Made by a program: the position numbers and the translations under genes. A stretch of DNA of 64,000 nt from contig CBDCTY010000001.1 of the NCBI GenBank assembly GCA_965222445.1, forward strand, positions 682,001 through 746,000, read 5' to 3'. The stretch is from GCA-958296115 sp965222445 (GTDB taxonomy: Bacteria > Chloroflexota > Dehalococcoidia > Lucifugimonadales > CAJWER01). A model generated the notes under the pieces. The model was not told the origin of the DNA. It worked only from the letters and a program-made list of their open reading frames with translations, and ran no database searches. Positions 25,222 through 34,360 of the stretch are shown piece after piece (within the stretch, counting starts at the first letter, position 1; every line of letters begins with the position of its first letter).

Positions 25222-26508
25222 ATGGCGATGCCTATAGATGCGGTGCTGGTTGGTGCAGGCCGAAGGGCCTACTTCAACTTCGGAGACTACGCCCAGCGAC
25301 ACCCGGAGAAGATGCGCTACATCGCAGTAGCCGAGCCGCGGCGGGACGCGCGAGAGCGGTTCGCCCGTGCCCACGGCATTCCGGACGAGCTCTGCTTCGA
25401 GTCGTGGGAGGAGCTGATGGCCCGTCCGCAGCTCGCCCAGGTGATGGTGAACACCTCCATCGACAGTGTGCACTACTCCTCGACGATGGCGGCCCTGGAG
25501 AGGGGCTACGACGTGCTGTTGGAGAAGCCCATCGCCACGACGCTGGTGGAGACGGTGCGCGTAGCGCAGACGGCAAAGGAGCTGGGGCGCGGCGTTTGGG
25601 TGTGTCACACGATGCGATACGCTCCGTTCTACAATGGGGTGCGCGACATGGTCCAATCGGGCCGCCTGGGCGATGTGGCGGTCGTGGAGCATTCGGAGAA
25701 CGTCTCGTGGTTCCGGATGGCCCACGGATTCGCCCGGGGGAACTGGGGCAATAGCAGGACCTCGGCGCCTATGATACTCACAAAGTGCTGCCACGACATG
25801 GACGTACTGCAGTGGATTCTCGGCATGCGGCTCGAGCGGCTGTCCTCATTCGGTTCGCTCCTCCACTTTCGCCCCGATAGGGCTCCACACCCGGACGTCC
25901 CAGACAGGTGTACCGATGGATGCCCGGTGGAGGACGAGTGCCCCCACTACGCTCCCCGGGTGTACAGCAGCGACTACATGGCCCCCTTCGTATGCAACGT
26001 CAGCATCGATCCCGACCCTTCGGCGATCCGAAGGGCATTGGAGACGGGGCCGTACGGCCGCTGCGTCTACCGGTTGGACAACGACGTGGTGGACCATCAG
26101 ACCGTCAGCATGGAGTTCGAGGGCGGAACGACCGTCAACTTCATCATGCACGGCCACTCATACCACTCCAGCCGGACGATGCGCTACGACGGGACTCTTG
26201 CCACGCTGACCGGCAGGATCATCCAACAAGAGCCGGAGATCGTCATCTACGATCACGCTCCGGGAGAGCCTTCAGAGCGCATCGTTCCCGCAGCGAGGGG
26301 ATCACACAGCGGCGGCGATGAGGCTATGCTGAACGCCTTTGTCGATGCCATTCGAGGTGAGGGACCTGCGCTAATCAACTCGGTGGACGAGTCGCTGGAG
26401 GGCCACATGATGGCCTTCGCTGCCGAGGAGTCCCGCCTAAACAAAGGCGCTGTCATCGAGATGGAGGAGTTTCGGAGGAGGGCCCACGAGCTGGCCTCGT
26501 CGCCCTAG
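25222..26508 (+). CDS. Gfo/Idh/MocA family oxidoreductase with Cys motif
   Basis: This is a cytoplasmic NAD(P)-dependent sugar or cyclitol dehydrogenase of 428 residues. The nucleotide-binding start is VLVGAGRRAYF, the conserved catalytic-site motif is LLEKPIA, and CCHDMDVLQW supplies the family His. Residues 230-240 carry a C-x3-C-x5-C motif (CTDGCPVEDEC) also found in some relatives, perhaps a metal site. A GGAGG site precedes the start. It is one of six members of this family in the window and is probably co-transcribed with the upstream SDR gene. Confidence 0.9.
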   Translation: MAMPIDAVLVGAGRRAYFNFGDYAQRHPEKMRYIAVAEPRRDARERFARAHGIPDELCFESWEELMARPQLAQVMVNTSIDSVHYSSTMAALERGYDVLLEKPIATTLVETVRVAQTAKELGRGVWVCHTMRYAPFYNGVRDMVQSGRLGDVAVVEHSENVSWFRMAHGFARGNWGNSRTSAPMILTKCCHDMDVLQWILGMRLERLSSFGSLLHFRPDRAPHPDVPDRCTDGCPVEDECPHYAPRVYSSDYMAPFVCNVSIDPDPSAIRRALETGPYGRCVYRLDNDVVDHQTVSMEFEGGTTVNFIMHGHSYHSSRTMRYDGTLATLTGRIIQQEPEIVIYDHAPGEPSERIVPAARGSHSGGDEAMLNAFVDAIRGEGPALINSVDESLEGHMMAFAAEESRLNKGAVIEMEEFRRRAHELASSP

Positions 26509-26535
26509 CAGACGACGGGCGCACAGTACAGGGTC

Positions 26536-26640
26536 CTAGAGTTCGGCCTTGCCTGTACGGATGGTATAAGCCCTGTCTACCGGATTCACTAAGATCTTGC
26601 CATCGCCGGGGAAGCCCGTGACTGCCGCCCCTTGAGCCCT
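26536..26640 (-). pseudogene. P-II (GlnB/GlnK) C-terminal fragment
   Basis: The reading AAVTGFPGDGKILVNPVDRA, then YTIRTGKAEL and stop, matches the C-terminus of P-II nitrogen signalling proteins (TGxxGDGKIFVxPVEEAIRIRTG). The T-loop and N-terminus are missing. It abuts a nirA fragment on the same strand. Confidence 0.65.
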
Positions 26641-26985
26641 GTTGTTTCTAGGGTAGGACGCAGGTGGGCCGTGGTGGTTGGAAGGCGCATTTCGGTCTGA
26701 GCGCGCTCCAAGGGCCTTCCCCATCTCTCCTCCAGGGCGGATCTGATCCGGTCGGTTCCCCAGTCCTCTAAGGCGAACCGGCCTTCGTCCGTTTGAGACG
26801 CAGCCCCTCGTCGCAGAAGAGGAGGGTGATCTCTGCTGCGAGTCGGGCCGCTTCGTGGGGCTCGACGAAGATGTCGAGGGGCTGTGCGACAGTCATTCCT
26901 CCCGAGCCCATATTACCACCAACGACCACGTTGAATCCTGCCGTGTCGTCGGCCTCCCGTACTGCGGGGGATCCGGGCTAAAGCC
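26640..26985 (-). pseudogene. ferredoxin-nitrite/sulfite reductase (nirA-like) internal fragment, frameshifted
   Basis: The minus strand reads VREADDTAGFNVVVGGNMG, GMTVAQPLDIFVEPHEAA and ITLLFCDEGLRLKRTKA, typical of the internal ferredoxin-reductase-like repeat of nitrite and sulfite reductases. It then hits a stop at 26768. The expected continuation (ALEDWGTDRIRSALEERWG, RPLERAQTEM) lies in the next frame. The [4Fe-4S]/sirohaem part is missing. It is a decayed relic of nitrogen or sulfur assimilation genes. Confidence 0.7.
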
Positions 26986-27121
26986 AATCGTCAGACGGTC
27001 CTACGAGGCCGCCGGACACCCTGAGCGGTTCAAGGTCTATCAGCCGGAGAATACGCACGTCTACCTCGCCGAGTACTTCGAGTGGGTCGCGGCCTGGCTC
27101 AAGGAGCATTTGGACGCGTAG
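26975..27121 (+). pseudogene. alpha/beta hydrolase C-terminal fragment
   Basis: The segment KPIVRRSYEAAGHPERFKVY, then QPENTHVYLAEYFEWVAAWL, resembles the last 45 residues of dienelactone-hydrolase-type proteins, including the catalytic His (ENTHVY). The rest of the gene is absent; the upstream sequence is antisense to the nirA fragment. Confidence 0.55.
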
Positions 27122-27135
27122 CGGCGGCGGGGCAC

Positions 27136-28029
27136 GTGAACATCGACATACGGCCGATCGTCAGCGATGAGTACGAAACCTTCATCAGGGCGACCACGCG
27201 AGCTTTTGGTGATCACGCCAGTGATGAGATAGTCCAGCGATTCGCCTCAAGGGCTACGTCTGGACGCTGCGTGGCTGCGTTTCAAGGCAACGACATTGTC
27301 GGGGGCGTCGCATCCGAGCCTGGCGAGATCGGCGTCGAAGGTGGCAGCCTGCCCGTTGCCAGTGTAGTCGCGGTGACGGTCCAGCCGACGCACACCCGCC
27401 GGGGCATCTTGACCAGGCTGAAGCACTACCAATTGCGCGACCTGCACGAGCGCGGTGAGCCGATGGCGGCGCTGTGGACCTCGGAGAGCCCCATCTACGG
27501 ACGATTCGGTTATGGGCTCGCTTTGCTCGACGAGCAGTGGAGGATCCAGCGTAGGGACGCGGCGATTCCGCAAACGGTAGAGGCTGCCGGCACCGTGAGG
27601 TTCGTGGGTCCAGGACAGGCCGCGGCTCTATTCCCTGAAACCTTTCGACGTGCCGTTAAGGGGAGACCGGGGGCCATTGAACGGCCTAAGATGAAGTGGG
27701 ACTGGATGCTTGCCGATCGAGAGAGCGAACGTGGAGGCGGCAGCGCACTCTTCCACGTTGTGTACGAAAGCAACGACTCGGTAGACGGATATGCCAGCTA
27801 TCGTGTTGCGGGGTCGACCTTGCGCGTGGTGGAGCTGATGGCGGTGAGCGACGATGCTCACCGCGCTCTGTGGGAGTATCTTCTCGGCGTCGACCTGATG
27901 AGCGTCGTCGAGGTAGGGCATAGATTGCCGCTGAGAGTCTATCGGAGAGACCGGATGCTGTCGACCATGCCCTCGCCGGCGGACCGTTATGCCAGGTGCT
28001 GGAGCTGCCCTGTTTCCGAGGCGCGGTAG
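27136..28029 (+). CDS. GNAT acetyltransferase (Eis-like), C-terminally truncated
   Basis: The N-terminal GNAT domain (IRPIVSDEYETFIRATTRAF, VVAVTVQPTHTRRGILTRL, GRFGYGLA) and the second GNAT-like half (VDGYASYRV, VVELMAVSDDAHRALWEYL) match Eis-type N-acetyltransferases. A GTG at 27136 is the likely start. Family members run to about 400 residues with a final sterol-carrier-like domain. Here the similarity stops near 27965, and the last codons run antisense into the convergent Gfo/Idh gene (43-base overlap). The C-terminal carboxylate needed for catalysis in this family is therefore missing, and the protein is probably defective. Confidence 0.7.
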   Translation: MNIDIRPIVSDEYETFIRATTRAFGDHASDEIVQRFASRATSGRCVAAFQGNDIVGGVASEPGEIGVEGGSLPVASVVAVTVQPTHTRRGILTRLKHYQLRDLHERGEPMAALWTSESPIYGRFGYGLALLDEQWRIQRRDAAIPQTVEAAGTVRFVGPGQAAALFPETFRRAVKGRPGAIERPKMKWDWMLADRESERGGGSALFHVVYESNDSVDGYASYRVAGSTLRVVELMAVSDDAHRALWEYLLGVDLMSVVEVGHRLPLRVYRRDRMLSTMPSPADRYARCWSCPVSEAR

Positions 28030-29096
28030 AGGGCGTGCTGCACGCGCAGGAAGCGAAGACCCTCCTCGTTCGTGATGGGCGGCTCGCCCACGCCGCGAAT
28101 CGCCTCGAGGCACTCCTGCAGGAACAGGGCCTGCGTGGCGCCGCGCCCCTTGGGCCTCTCTACGAGGGTCTCCCAGCGCCTGACGCCCGTAGGACGCGGG
28201 ATGTCACCTTCAGGCGTCGGCGGGCGTTCCGTCACGGGGTCGCCCTCCACCTGCAGGTCCATCACGAACCGGCCCCCGGACATGTCCACATGGATGGCGC
28301 CCTTCTCGCCCCAGACCGAGAAGCCGTGGGGCAGGTTCAGCTTCGATACGTCGTAGGGCGCGTCCAAGTCCCGCACCGCCGGGCCCCAGCTCCCGCCTAT
28401 GAATGCGCCCACAACGCCGTTGCGGAACCGCACGTTCAGGAAGACCGAGTCCTCCACCTCCAGAGGCTCGCCGGACCGTACGTCGGCGAAGCCCGTGACC
28501 TGGGTTATCTCCTCGCCGACGATGCGCTGCATGTTGTGGACGGCGTGGCAGAACTCGTGGCCGAGCATGCCTCCGCCCGCATCCTCCTTCGAGTAGACCC
28601 AGCCCATCCGGTCGCGGATCCGCCACCGCTGGTGGTCGACGAGCATGTAGTGGATGGTGAGGATGCGCCCAAGCTGCCCTTCCGAGACGCGCCGAGCTGC
28701 CTCGCGCACCGGCGGCCCGTCCATCAGCGACATGGCGAGCAGCAGCCCCTTGGAGTTCGCAAGGTCCACTAGCCGCGCGTACTCGTCCGGGTCTGTCGCC
28801 GCTGGCTTCTCGACGATGACGGGGACGCCGGCCGACAGCGCCGCCTCGACCATGGCAGGACTCTTGCGCGGCGACGAATCGATGATAGCGATCTCGACGT
28901 CACTCTCCTGGAAGAGGGCCGCCGGCGAGCCGTAGACGGCCTTTAGCCGGTCTCCTATCGCCTCGCGCACGCTCTCAGTGTTGGTGCCGTCGGGGTCCGA
29001 GAGTAACACGCTGTCGACACCGAACCGCTGTCCCAGGGCCCCGGCCCAGCCGTGGAGATGCCATCCCATGCCGTCGGAAAGAAGCGCTACGTTCAT
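27987..29096 (-). CDS. Gfo/Idh/MocA family oxidoreductase
   Basis: This 369-residue cytoplasmic NAD(P)-dependent dehydrogenase starts at the ATG at 29096, 8 bases after GGAGG; the frame extends to 29138. It has the catalytic motif VPVIVEKPAATD and GGGMLGHEFCHAVHNMQ, where the family His lies. The extreme N-terminus (MNVALLSDGMGWHLHGWAG) departs from the usual GxGxxG, which may affect cofactor binding. It is convergent with the truncated acetyltransferase. The substrate is unknown. Confidence 0.88.
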   Translation of the reverse strand: MNVALLSDGMGWHLHGWAGALGQRFGVDSVLLSDPDGTNTESVREAIGDRLKAVYGSPAALFQESDVEIAIIDSSPRKSPAMVEAALSAGVPVIVEKPAATDPDEYARLVDLANSKGLLLAMSLMDGPPVREAARRVSEGQLGRILTIHYMLVDHQRWRIRDRMGWVYSKEDAGGGMLGHEFCHAVHNMQRIVGEEITQVTGFADVRSGEPLEVEDSVFLNVRFRNGVVGAFIGGSWGPAVRDLDAPYDVSKLNLPHGFSVWGEKGAIHVDMSGGRFVMDLQVEGDPVTERPPTPEGDIPRPTGVRRWETLVERPKGRGATQALFLQECLEAIRGVGEPPITNEEGLRFLRVQHALYRASETGQLQHLA

Positions 29097-29394
29097 TCGG
29101 TAAACCTCCAGAAAACCTCTCCGTAAGTCCCTGAGCAAAGCAACACAGGGACTCAGGAACTACGCAATCCTGGCTGGATCCCCACCCCTGGATTCCGGCC
29201 TTCGCCGGAATGACGGTTGTGCGGCGGTCAGATTGACACCGCAAGGGCCGCAGTCTACGATTGCGCCAGTTTGCGGCCATGTTATACCAAGTTGCCGTGA
29301 CACGACCAGCTACGGGTAGACGGAATGGATCTCCGACAGAGGGTTCCTCTCCCTTGACGGGAGAGGATTAAGGTGAGGGTGGATTGAGGCGAGG
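29097..29394. other. intergenic region with dispersed repeats
   Basis: It holds a REP-like palindrome at about 29168-29222 (GGATTCCGGCC, TTCGCCGGAATGACGG), a solitary MITE-type left end at about 29283-29302 (TATACCAAGTTGCCGTGA), and a CCTCTCCCTTGACGGGAGAGG hairpin family member at about 29346-29390. No gene is seen. Confidence 0.55.
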
Positions 29395-29403
29395 GTGACA
29401 GAG

Positions 29404-30507
29404 ATGGGCAAAGATACCCTGAAGCTCGCGTTTGTGGGGATGCGCCATGGACACGTCGGCAGCTTCGATGACTCCAAGCCGGGCTACATCCACACCTTCC
29501 GGCAGATGGACGGCCTCGAGATCGTGGCCTACTGCGAGGACACCGACTCGTCCCTCCTCGACGAGGCCAGGATGCATCACCCCGGAGCGTCTACCTACGA
29601 CAGCCTCGACGACCTCATACAGCACGAGGACTTCGACCTCGCGTGCGTCGCGCTGCCGGCCAACGAGATCCCCTCGGTCGGCATCAGGCTCGCCGAGGCG
29701 GGCAAGCACTTCTACGTCGAGAAGCAGTTCGCCCGGACGGCCGACGACCTGGAGCCCATGGTTCGGGCCGTCCGCGCCAACGGCGTGAGGGTGATGCCGG
29801 GATACGCCTGGCGGTTCCATCCGGTAATGCAGGAGCTGAGGAGCATCATCGAGACAGGCGTCCTCGGCAGGCCGCTGGACATGGAGGTGCGCTTCGCCAC
29901 GTTCCAGGTGCGCCCGGGCAACCGCGAACCCGACCACTTCTTCTACCTGGACGAGACCGAGGGCGGCGGCGTGCTGCACATGCTCGGCGGCCACTATATC
30001 GAGCTGATGCGGTACGTGATGGGCTCCGAGATTCGCTCGGTGCAGACGATGACGGGCCGCCCGCTGGGGTACATCGAGGACCCCCTGGAGGACATCGCGC
30101 TGTGCGCCTTCGAGTTCGAGAACGGCGCGATGGGCGGCCTGCACGCGGGCTACCTGCTGCCCCGCGAGTGGGGCGACGACTCCGCGCTGGTCTACAGGGG
30201 CGAGGACGGCTGGGCGGACTGGGCGCCGATGGCCTCGGACGGCCCCCAGGCCCTGCGCGTCAGGAGCATGGTCCCCGCCTGGGCCGGGGCACCCGAGAGG
30301 TCGTACGTCCAGACCCTGGCCCCGAAGCAGGGCTACGGCAGGACGGTGTGGATGTTCGAGTGGATGCAGCGGTTCGTCGATGACGTGCGCCATGACAGGG
30401 AGCCGGCCCTCACGGTCGACGACGCCCTGATCGTGCTGCGCACTATAGACGCGGCATACGAGTCCGCCCGGACCGGGCGGCGAATAGACCTGGGCGCCGG
30501 TGCCTGA
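29404..30507 (+). CDS. Gfo/Idh/MocA family oxidoreductase
   Basis: This is a cytoplasmic NAD(P)-dependent dehydrogenase of 367 residues. It has FVGMRHGHVGSF at the nucleotide site, the modified catalytic motif FYVEKQFA in place of EKP, and GGGVLHMLGGHYIELMRYV with the family His. The ATG at 29404 was chosen, but a GTG at 29395 with GAGG upstream is equally possible. It is followed after 14 bases by another member on the same strand. The EKQ variant may mark a distinct substrate group. Confidence 0.87.
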   Translation: MGKDTLKLAFVGMRHGHVGSFDDSKPGYIHTFRQMDGLEIVAYCEDTDSSLLDEARMHHPGASTYDSLDDLIQHEDFDLACVALPANEIPSVGIRLAEAGKHFYVEKQFARTADDLEPMVRAVRANGVRVMPGYAWRFHPVMQELRSIIETGVLGRPLDMEVRFATFQVRPGNREPDHFFYLDETEGGGVLHMLGGHYIELMRYVMGSEIRSVQTMTGRPLGYIEDPLEDIALCAFEFENGAMGGLHAGYLLPREWGDDSALVYRGEDGWADWAPMASDGPQALRVRSMVPAWAGAPERSYVQTLAPKQGYGRTVWMFEWMQRFVDDVRHDREPALTVDDALIVLRTIDAAYESARTGRRIDLGAGA

Positions 30508-30521
30508 CACAGGAGAGACAC

Positions 30522-31838
30522 ATGACAGACGAACGGATAAAGGTCGGGTTTGTCGGGTGCGGCGGGATAGCTCGGAGCCTATACACGGGCATCTACGGCG
30601 CACTGGCGGAGTACGCGCAGGTGGTGGCGGTGGCCGACCTGGACGCCGGGCTCGCTCGGCGGCGCACGGAGATGCTCGGCCACGCCTACAGCGCCGAGGC
30701 CCACGCGGCAAGGGTCGCCTCAACCGATGCCAGGACGGACGCCGAGCGTGAAGCCGCGACACGCAAGGCCGAGGCGTCGGAGCGGGCTGCTGCCTACGAC
30801 ATCCGCACGTACGGGGACCACGAAGAGCTCTTGGGCGACGACGAGGTCGAGCTCGTGTGCGTGTTCACTCCGCCGACCATACGCGCCGTGCCCATCGTGG
30901 CGGCGGCGCAGGCCGGAAGGCACGTATACACGGAGGGCCCCCTGGCCAAGAGCGTCGAAGAGGCCGACGCAATCAAGGACGCCGTCAAGGCGGCCGGCGT
31001 CAAGTTCCATGCCCAGGTAGTCGACCGCTACCCGCGCGGCATGGTCGTGGCGCAGCGGGCGGTGGAGCGAGGGCTGCTGGGGGCCATCGGCAGCGCGAAC
31101 GTTGAGCTCAACAGCCATCGGCCGCAGAGCTACTACGGCTCCGTGGGAGATCCCGGGAGCAGCTTCCAGCCGAGCAAGTGGCATGGCACGTGGGAGGGAG
31201 AGGGCGGCGGCGCCGTCTTCCACCACGGCAGGTACATCATCGACCCGTTCCTGTGGGTGGTCGGCTCGCGGGTCGCGGAGGTGTTCGCCTACTCCGGCCC
31301 GATGCTGAGGACGATACAGCACGACAGCCTCACCCAGGCCGTCGTCACCTTCGAGAACGGCGCGACCGGCTACATACACGCCACTCTGATCAGCCACCTC
31401 AGCGGCAACATGCCCGGCATCCGGGGCCGGATCAACGTCCTGGGCCAGGACGCTGCCATAATGATCGACCAGGAGATGCCGGCGGAGGGCATCTACTCCG
31501 ACCTCACTATCGCCTCGAACGAGAACCCGGACGCGGTCGAGAGCATACGCGCGCTGGAGGCCGAGCTGGCGCCCGATTTCCCTGAGTACGTCAGTCAGGA
31601 GGACCAGACGCGGCTCTTCCTGGAGAGCATCGCCAACGATACGGAGCCGCTGGTCCCCATCGAGATACCGCACCACCACGTGGAGCTGACGCGGGCCATC
31701 TACAAGTCGGCCGAAGAGCACCGGCCGGTCACCCTGCCCCTTGACAAGGACGACCCCTTCTACACCTTCGAGGGCCGCCTGACCGGCACCGCTTCCGCGG
31801 GCCCCAGGACCTTCTCACTCGGCCACTCCTTCGACTAA
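30522..31838 (+). CDS. Gfo/Idh/MocA family oxidoreductase
   Basis: This 438-residue dehydrogenase has VGFVGCGGIARSLYTGIYG at the nucleotide fold and replaces the EKP motif with TEGPLAKS. Other conserved blocks are GGGAVFHHGRYIIDPFLWVV and LTQAVVTFENGATGYIH. AGGAGA precedes the ATG by 5 bases. It is a close paralogue of 32410-33735, sharing all blocks. The stop codon TAA is also the first bases of a MITE-like element (31838-32103). It is probably co-transcribed with the preceding gene. Confidence 0.9.
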   Translation: MTDERIKVGFVGCGGIARSLYTGIYGALAEYAQVVAVADLDAGLARRRTEMLGHAYSAEAHAARVASTDARTDAEREAATRKAEASERAAAYDIRTYGDHEELLGDDEVELVCVFTPPTIRAVPIVAAAQAGRHVYTEGPLAKSVEEADAIKDAVKAAGVKFHAQVVDRYPRGMVVAQRAVERGLLGAIGSANVELNSHRPQSYYGSVGDPGSSFQPSKWHGTWEGEGGGAVFHHGRYIIDPFLWVVGSRVAEVFAYSGPMLRTIQHDSLTQAVVTFENGATGYIHATLISHLSGNMPGIRGRINVLGQDAAIMIDQEMPAEGIYSDLTIASNENPDAVESIRALEAELAPDFPEYVSQEDQTRLFLESIANDTEPLVPIEIPHHHVELTRAIYKSAEEHRPVTLPLDKDDPFYTFEGRLTGTASAGPRTFSLGHSFD

Positions 31839-32103
31839 TACCAAGTCACCGTGATGCCGCCGTATATGTGTGTCCAGGGAGTGGATTCCCGCCCCCGACT
31901 TCTCGGGGGCAGGCTCTGCGCTGGAATCACCGTGGCCTTGTGAAGGCCACATAAGGGTATGAAATGGCCTTGCCATCGTCACCCGAGTTGACGTCAGGGC
32001 CGGGGATGGATTCCCGCCTTCGCGGGAACGACGGTTGTGGTCGCCTGATGTCTATTTTCATGGTAATGACGAGTTTAGGGTGTACTCAAACCGAATTGGT
32101 ATA
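31838..32103. repeat. MITE-like element, expanded copy B
   Basis: It starts ATACCAAGTCACCGTGATGCC and ends ACCGAATTGGTATA, as in the copies at 15298 and 55713, but is about 266 bases long. The extra middle holds two REP-like hairpins (near 31886 and 32008). Confidence 0.7.
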
Positions 32104-32175
32104 AGTAGCATCCTGAGAGGGAGGTCCATCATAAAGTCCCTTCCTCCTGAGGAGGCCTTTGGCATAACCCCAACG

Positions 32176-32294
32176 TGTCATTCCGAACGTAGCGAGCGTA
32201 GTGAGGAATCTCAAATCCATGTCACCAAGGACAGCTGGACTGGCGCGACGACCCTGGCAGAACACCTTAGATTCCTCCCTCCGGTCGGAATGAC
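32176..32294. repeat. TGTCATTC...GAATGACA inverted-repeat element, copy 2
   Basis: It begins TGTCATTCCGAACGTAGCGA and ends GGTCGGAATGACA. The arms match those of the element at 10694-10805, while the middle differs. Confidence 0.65.
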
Positions 32295-32361
32295 ATGTTG
32301 GATGGGGGCTGGTACCCTCCGCGTTCCCTGCGGCAGACCCTCAATCCCCCAAAATATCTTA

Positions 32362-32396
32362 CCCTCTGCGCTCTCCGCGCCCTTGCGGTGAATCTC
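32362..32396. repeat. CTCTGCGCTCTCCGCG repeat, copy 1
   Basis: CTCTGCGCTCTCCGCGCCC followed by TTGCGGTGAA also occurs at 60342-60376 with one segment changed. It ends just before the AGGAGG site of the next gene. Confidence 0.55.
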
Positions 32397-32409
32397 CCAG
32401 GAGGCTGAC

Positions 32410-33735
32410 ATGACCGACGACAGGCTCAGAGTAGGAATCGTGGGGTGCGGCGGTATCTCGCGCCTCTATACCGCCATCTACGCCGACCTCGTGGACATGG
32501 CGCAGGTCGTGGCCGTCGCCGACAACCGGGAGGGCCGCGCCGACCACAGGGCCGACACCCTCACCGAGGCGTACAGGGTGACGGCGCATCATGCCCGGCT
32601 TGTGGCCGCCGACACACGCAGCAAGGAGACGGTGGGCGAGCTGTACGCGAGCAGGGCAAGGGTCGCCGAGGAGTCTGCCGCGTACGCAATCCGCCGCTAC
32701 GACGGCTACGAGAGCCTGCTGGCCGACGACGAGGTGCAGGTCGTCGTCCTGCTCACGCCGCCCTCGCTCAGGTCCGCCCCGACCATCGCCGCGGCGGAGA
32801 GCGGGCGCCACGTCTTCACCGAGGGGCCGATGGCCCGGAGCGTCGAGGAGGCGGACGCCATGGTCGAGGCGGTCGCCAGGGCGGGCGTGAAGTTCGTGTC
32901 CCAGGCCGTCGACCGGTACCCGCGCGGCATGAGTCTCGCCCGCAAGGCCGTCGAGAGCGGGCTGCTCGGCCCCATCGCCAGCGCCAACGTCGAGAAGCTC
33001 GAATACCACCCCCAGACCTACTACGAGCTCGGCGGGATCACCGGCGCGGGCGGCCGGATGCACCGCAACTGGATGGGCACCTGGGAGGGCGAGGGCGGCG
33101 GTGCGGTCTTCCACCACGGCCGGTACATGATCGACCCATACCTCTGGGTGGTGGACTCCCGCGTTGCCGAGGTGTTCGCCTACTCGGAGCCGATGCTGCG
33201 CAGGATCGAGACCGACAGCCTCACCCAGGCGCTGGTGAAGTTCGAGAACGGCGCCATGGGCACGATCCACATATCCCTGGTGGCCCACCGCGACTCCGTG
33301 TCGCCCGGCAGGCGGGGCCGCATCACGATATACGGCGAGAGGGCCTCCCTCGTAGTCAACCAGGAGTCCACCCGCGGCAGCGTGATGACGCCGGTGGCCA
33401 GCCCCGACAACCTGAATCCGGCGACGGTTATATCTTCAGACGTCGTGTTTGCCTCAGACGGCGACACGGAGGCGGTAGAAGGCCTCGAGGCGTTGCGGGC
33501 AGAGGTCGCGCACCTGCCAGAGGCCGCCAGCCAGCAGGACCAGACCCGCCTCTTCCTCGAAAGCATCCTAAACGACTCCGATCCCCTCGTCCCCATCGAC
33601 ATCCCCCGTCACCAGGTAGAGCTATCCCGCGCCATCTACAAGTCCGCTGTCGAGCGGGTCCCGGTAGCCCTACCCCTCGCAAAGGACGACCCCTTCTACA
33701 CCTTCGCCGGCCGCCTCGGCCAGGCGTCGAAGTGA
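32410..33735 (+). CDS. Gfo/Idh/MocA family oxidoreductase
   Basis: This 441-residue dehydrogenase is a paralogue of the gene at 30522-31838. It has VGIVGCGGISRLYTAIYADL, TEGPMARSVEEADAM in place of the EKP motif, and GGGAVFHHGRYMIDPYLWVV. The ATG follows AGGAGG by 5 bases. The 570-base gap to its paralogue is filled with repeats, so the two may be an old tandem duplication later separated by repeat insertion. The substrate is unknown. Confidence 0.9.
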   Translation: MTDDRLRVGIVGCGGISRLYTAIYADLVDMAQVVAVADNREGRADHRADTLTEAYRVTAHHARLVAADTRSKETVGELYASRARVAEESAAYAIRRYDGYESLLADDEVQVVVLLTPPSLRSAPTIAAAESGRHVFTEGPMARSVEEADAMVEAVARAGVKFVSQAVDRYPRGMSLARKAVESGLLGPIASANVEKLEYHPQTYYELGGITGAGGRMHRNWMGTWEGEGGGAVFHHGRYMIDPYLWVVDSRVAEVFAYSEPMLRRIETDSLTQALVKFENGAMGTIHISLVAHRDSVSPGRRGRITIYGERASLVVNQESTRGSVMTPVASPDNLNPATVISSDVVFASDGDTEAVEGLEALRAEVAHLPEAASQQDQTRLFLESILNDSDPLVPIDIPRHQVELSRAIYKSAVERVPVALPLAKDDPFYTFAGRLGQASK

Positions 33736-33765
33736 TGGAGTATACTGGCAGGCAGGAGGCCAGAT

Positions 33766-34317
33766 ATGGTCGTCAAGCCCACAACCCGGCTCACGTACCA
33801 GGACTACGCCAAGACCCCTGAGGGCGAAATCTGGGAGCTCATAGACGGAGAACAGTTCATCCCGTCAACGCCGGGGACAGCCCATCAGGGTGTCAATATG
33901 GAGTTGGCGTCGCTGCTCCACGGTTTCGTGAAGAGCAGAGGCTTGGGACGAGTCTATTTCGCCCCGTTCGACGTGGTCCTGTCGGACGTGGACGTGGTGC
34001 AGCCGGACCTGCTATTCGTCTCGAACGAGCGGTCGAACATCATCACCCCCGCCAACGTCCGGGGCGCTCCCGACTTGGTGGTCGAGATTCGCTCTCCTTC
34101 CACGGCGGGCCGGGACTGGACGATCAAGCGCGGCCTGTACGCTAGGTACGGTGTGAAGGAGTACTGGGTGGTGGACCCCGACGAGCGGAGGATATGGGTC
34201 TTGCTGCTCGGCGACGGCCGCTTGGACGAGGTGGGAAGCTACGGCATGGGCGACGTCCTGACATCGCCGACGCTGGAAGGCCTCAGCATCGATCTGAACG
34301 ATATATTCCAGCCCTAG
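33766..34317 (+). CDS. Uma2 family (DUF820) putative nuclease
   Basis: This 183-residue protein has a restriction-endonuclease-like core: VVQPDLLFVS and DLVVEIRSPST supply the Asp and Glu of a PD-(D/E)xK-type site, with YGVKEYWVVDPDERRIWVL near the end. Such proteins are abundant in Chloroflexota and cyanobacteria, and their role is unknown. AGGAGG lies 6 bases before the ATG, and TATACT is at 33741-33746. Confidence 0.85.
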   Translation: MVVKPTTRLTYQDYAKTPEGEIWELIDGEQFIPSTPGTAHQGVNMELASLLHGFVKSRGLGRVYFAPFDVVLSDVDVVQPDLLFVSNERSNIITPANVRGAPDLVVEIRSPSTAGRDWTIKRGLYARYGVKEYWVVDPDERRIWVLLLGDGRLDEVGSYGMGDVLTSPTLEGLSIDLNDIFQP

Positions 34318-34360
34318 TCTAGCCCGGTCATTCCTGTGAAGGTAGCCACCCCACGCCACA

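Noticed and set aside
33741..33746. TATACT as a promoter -10 box for the Uma2 gene
   Set aside because: No suitable -35 box lies 16-18 bases upstream, and the spacing to the start leaves almost no leader, so it was not listed as a feature.
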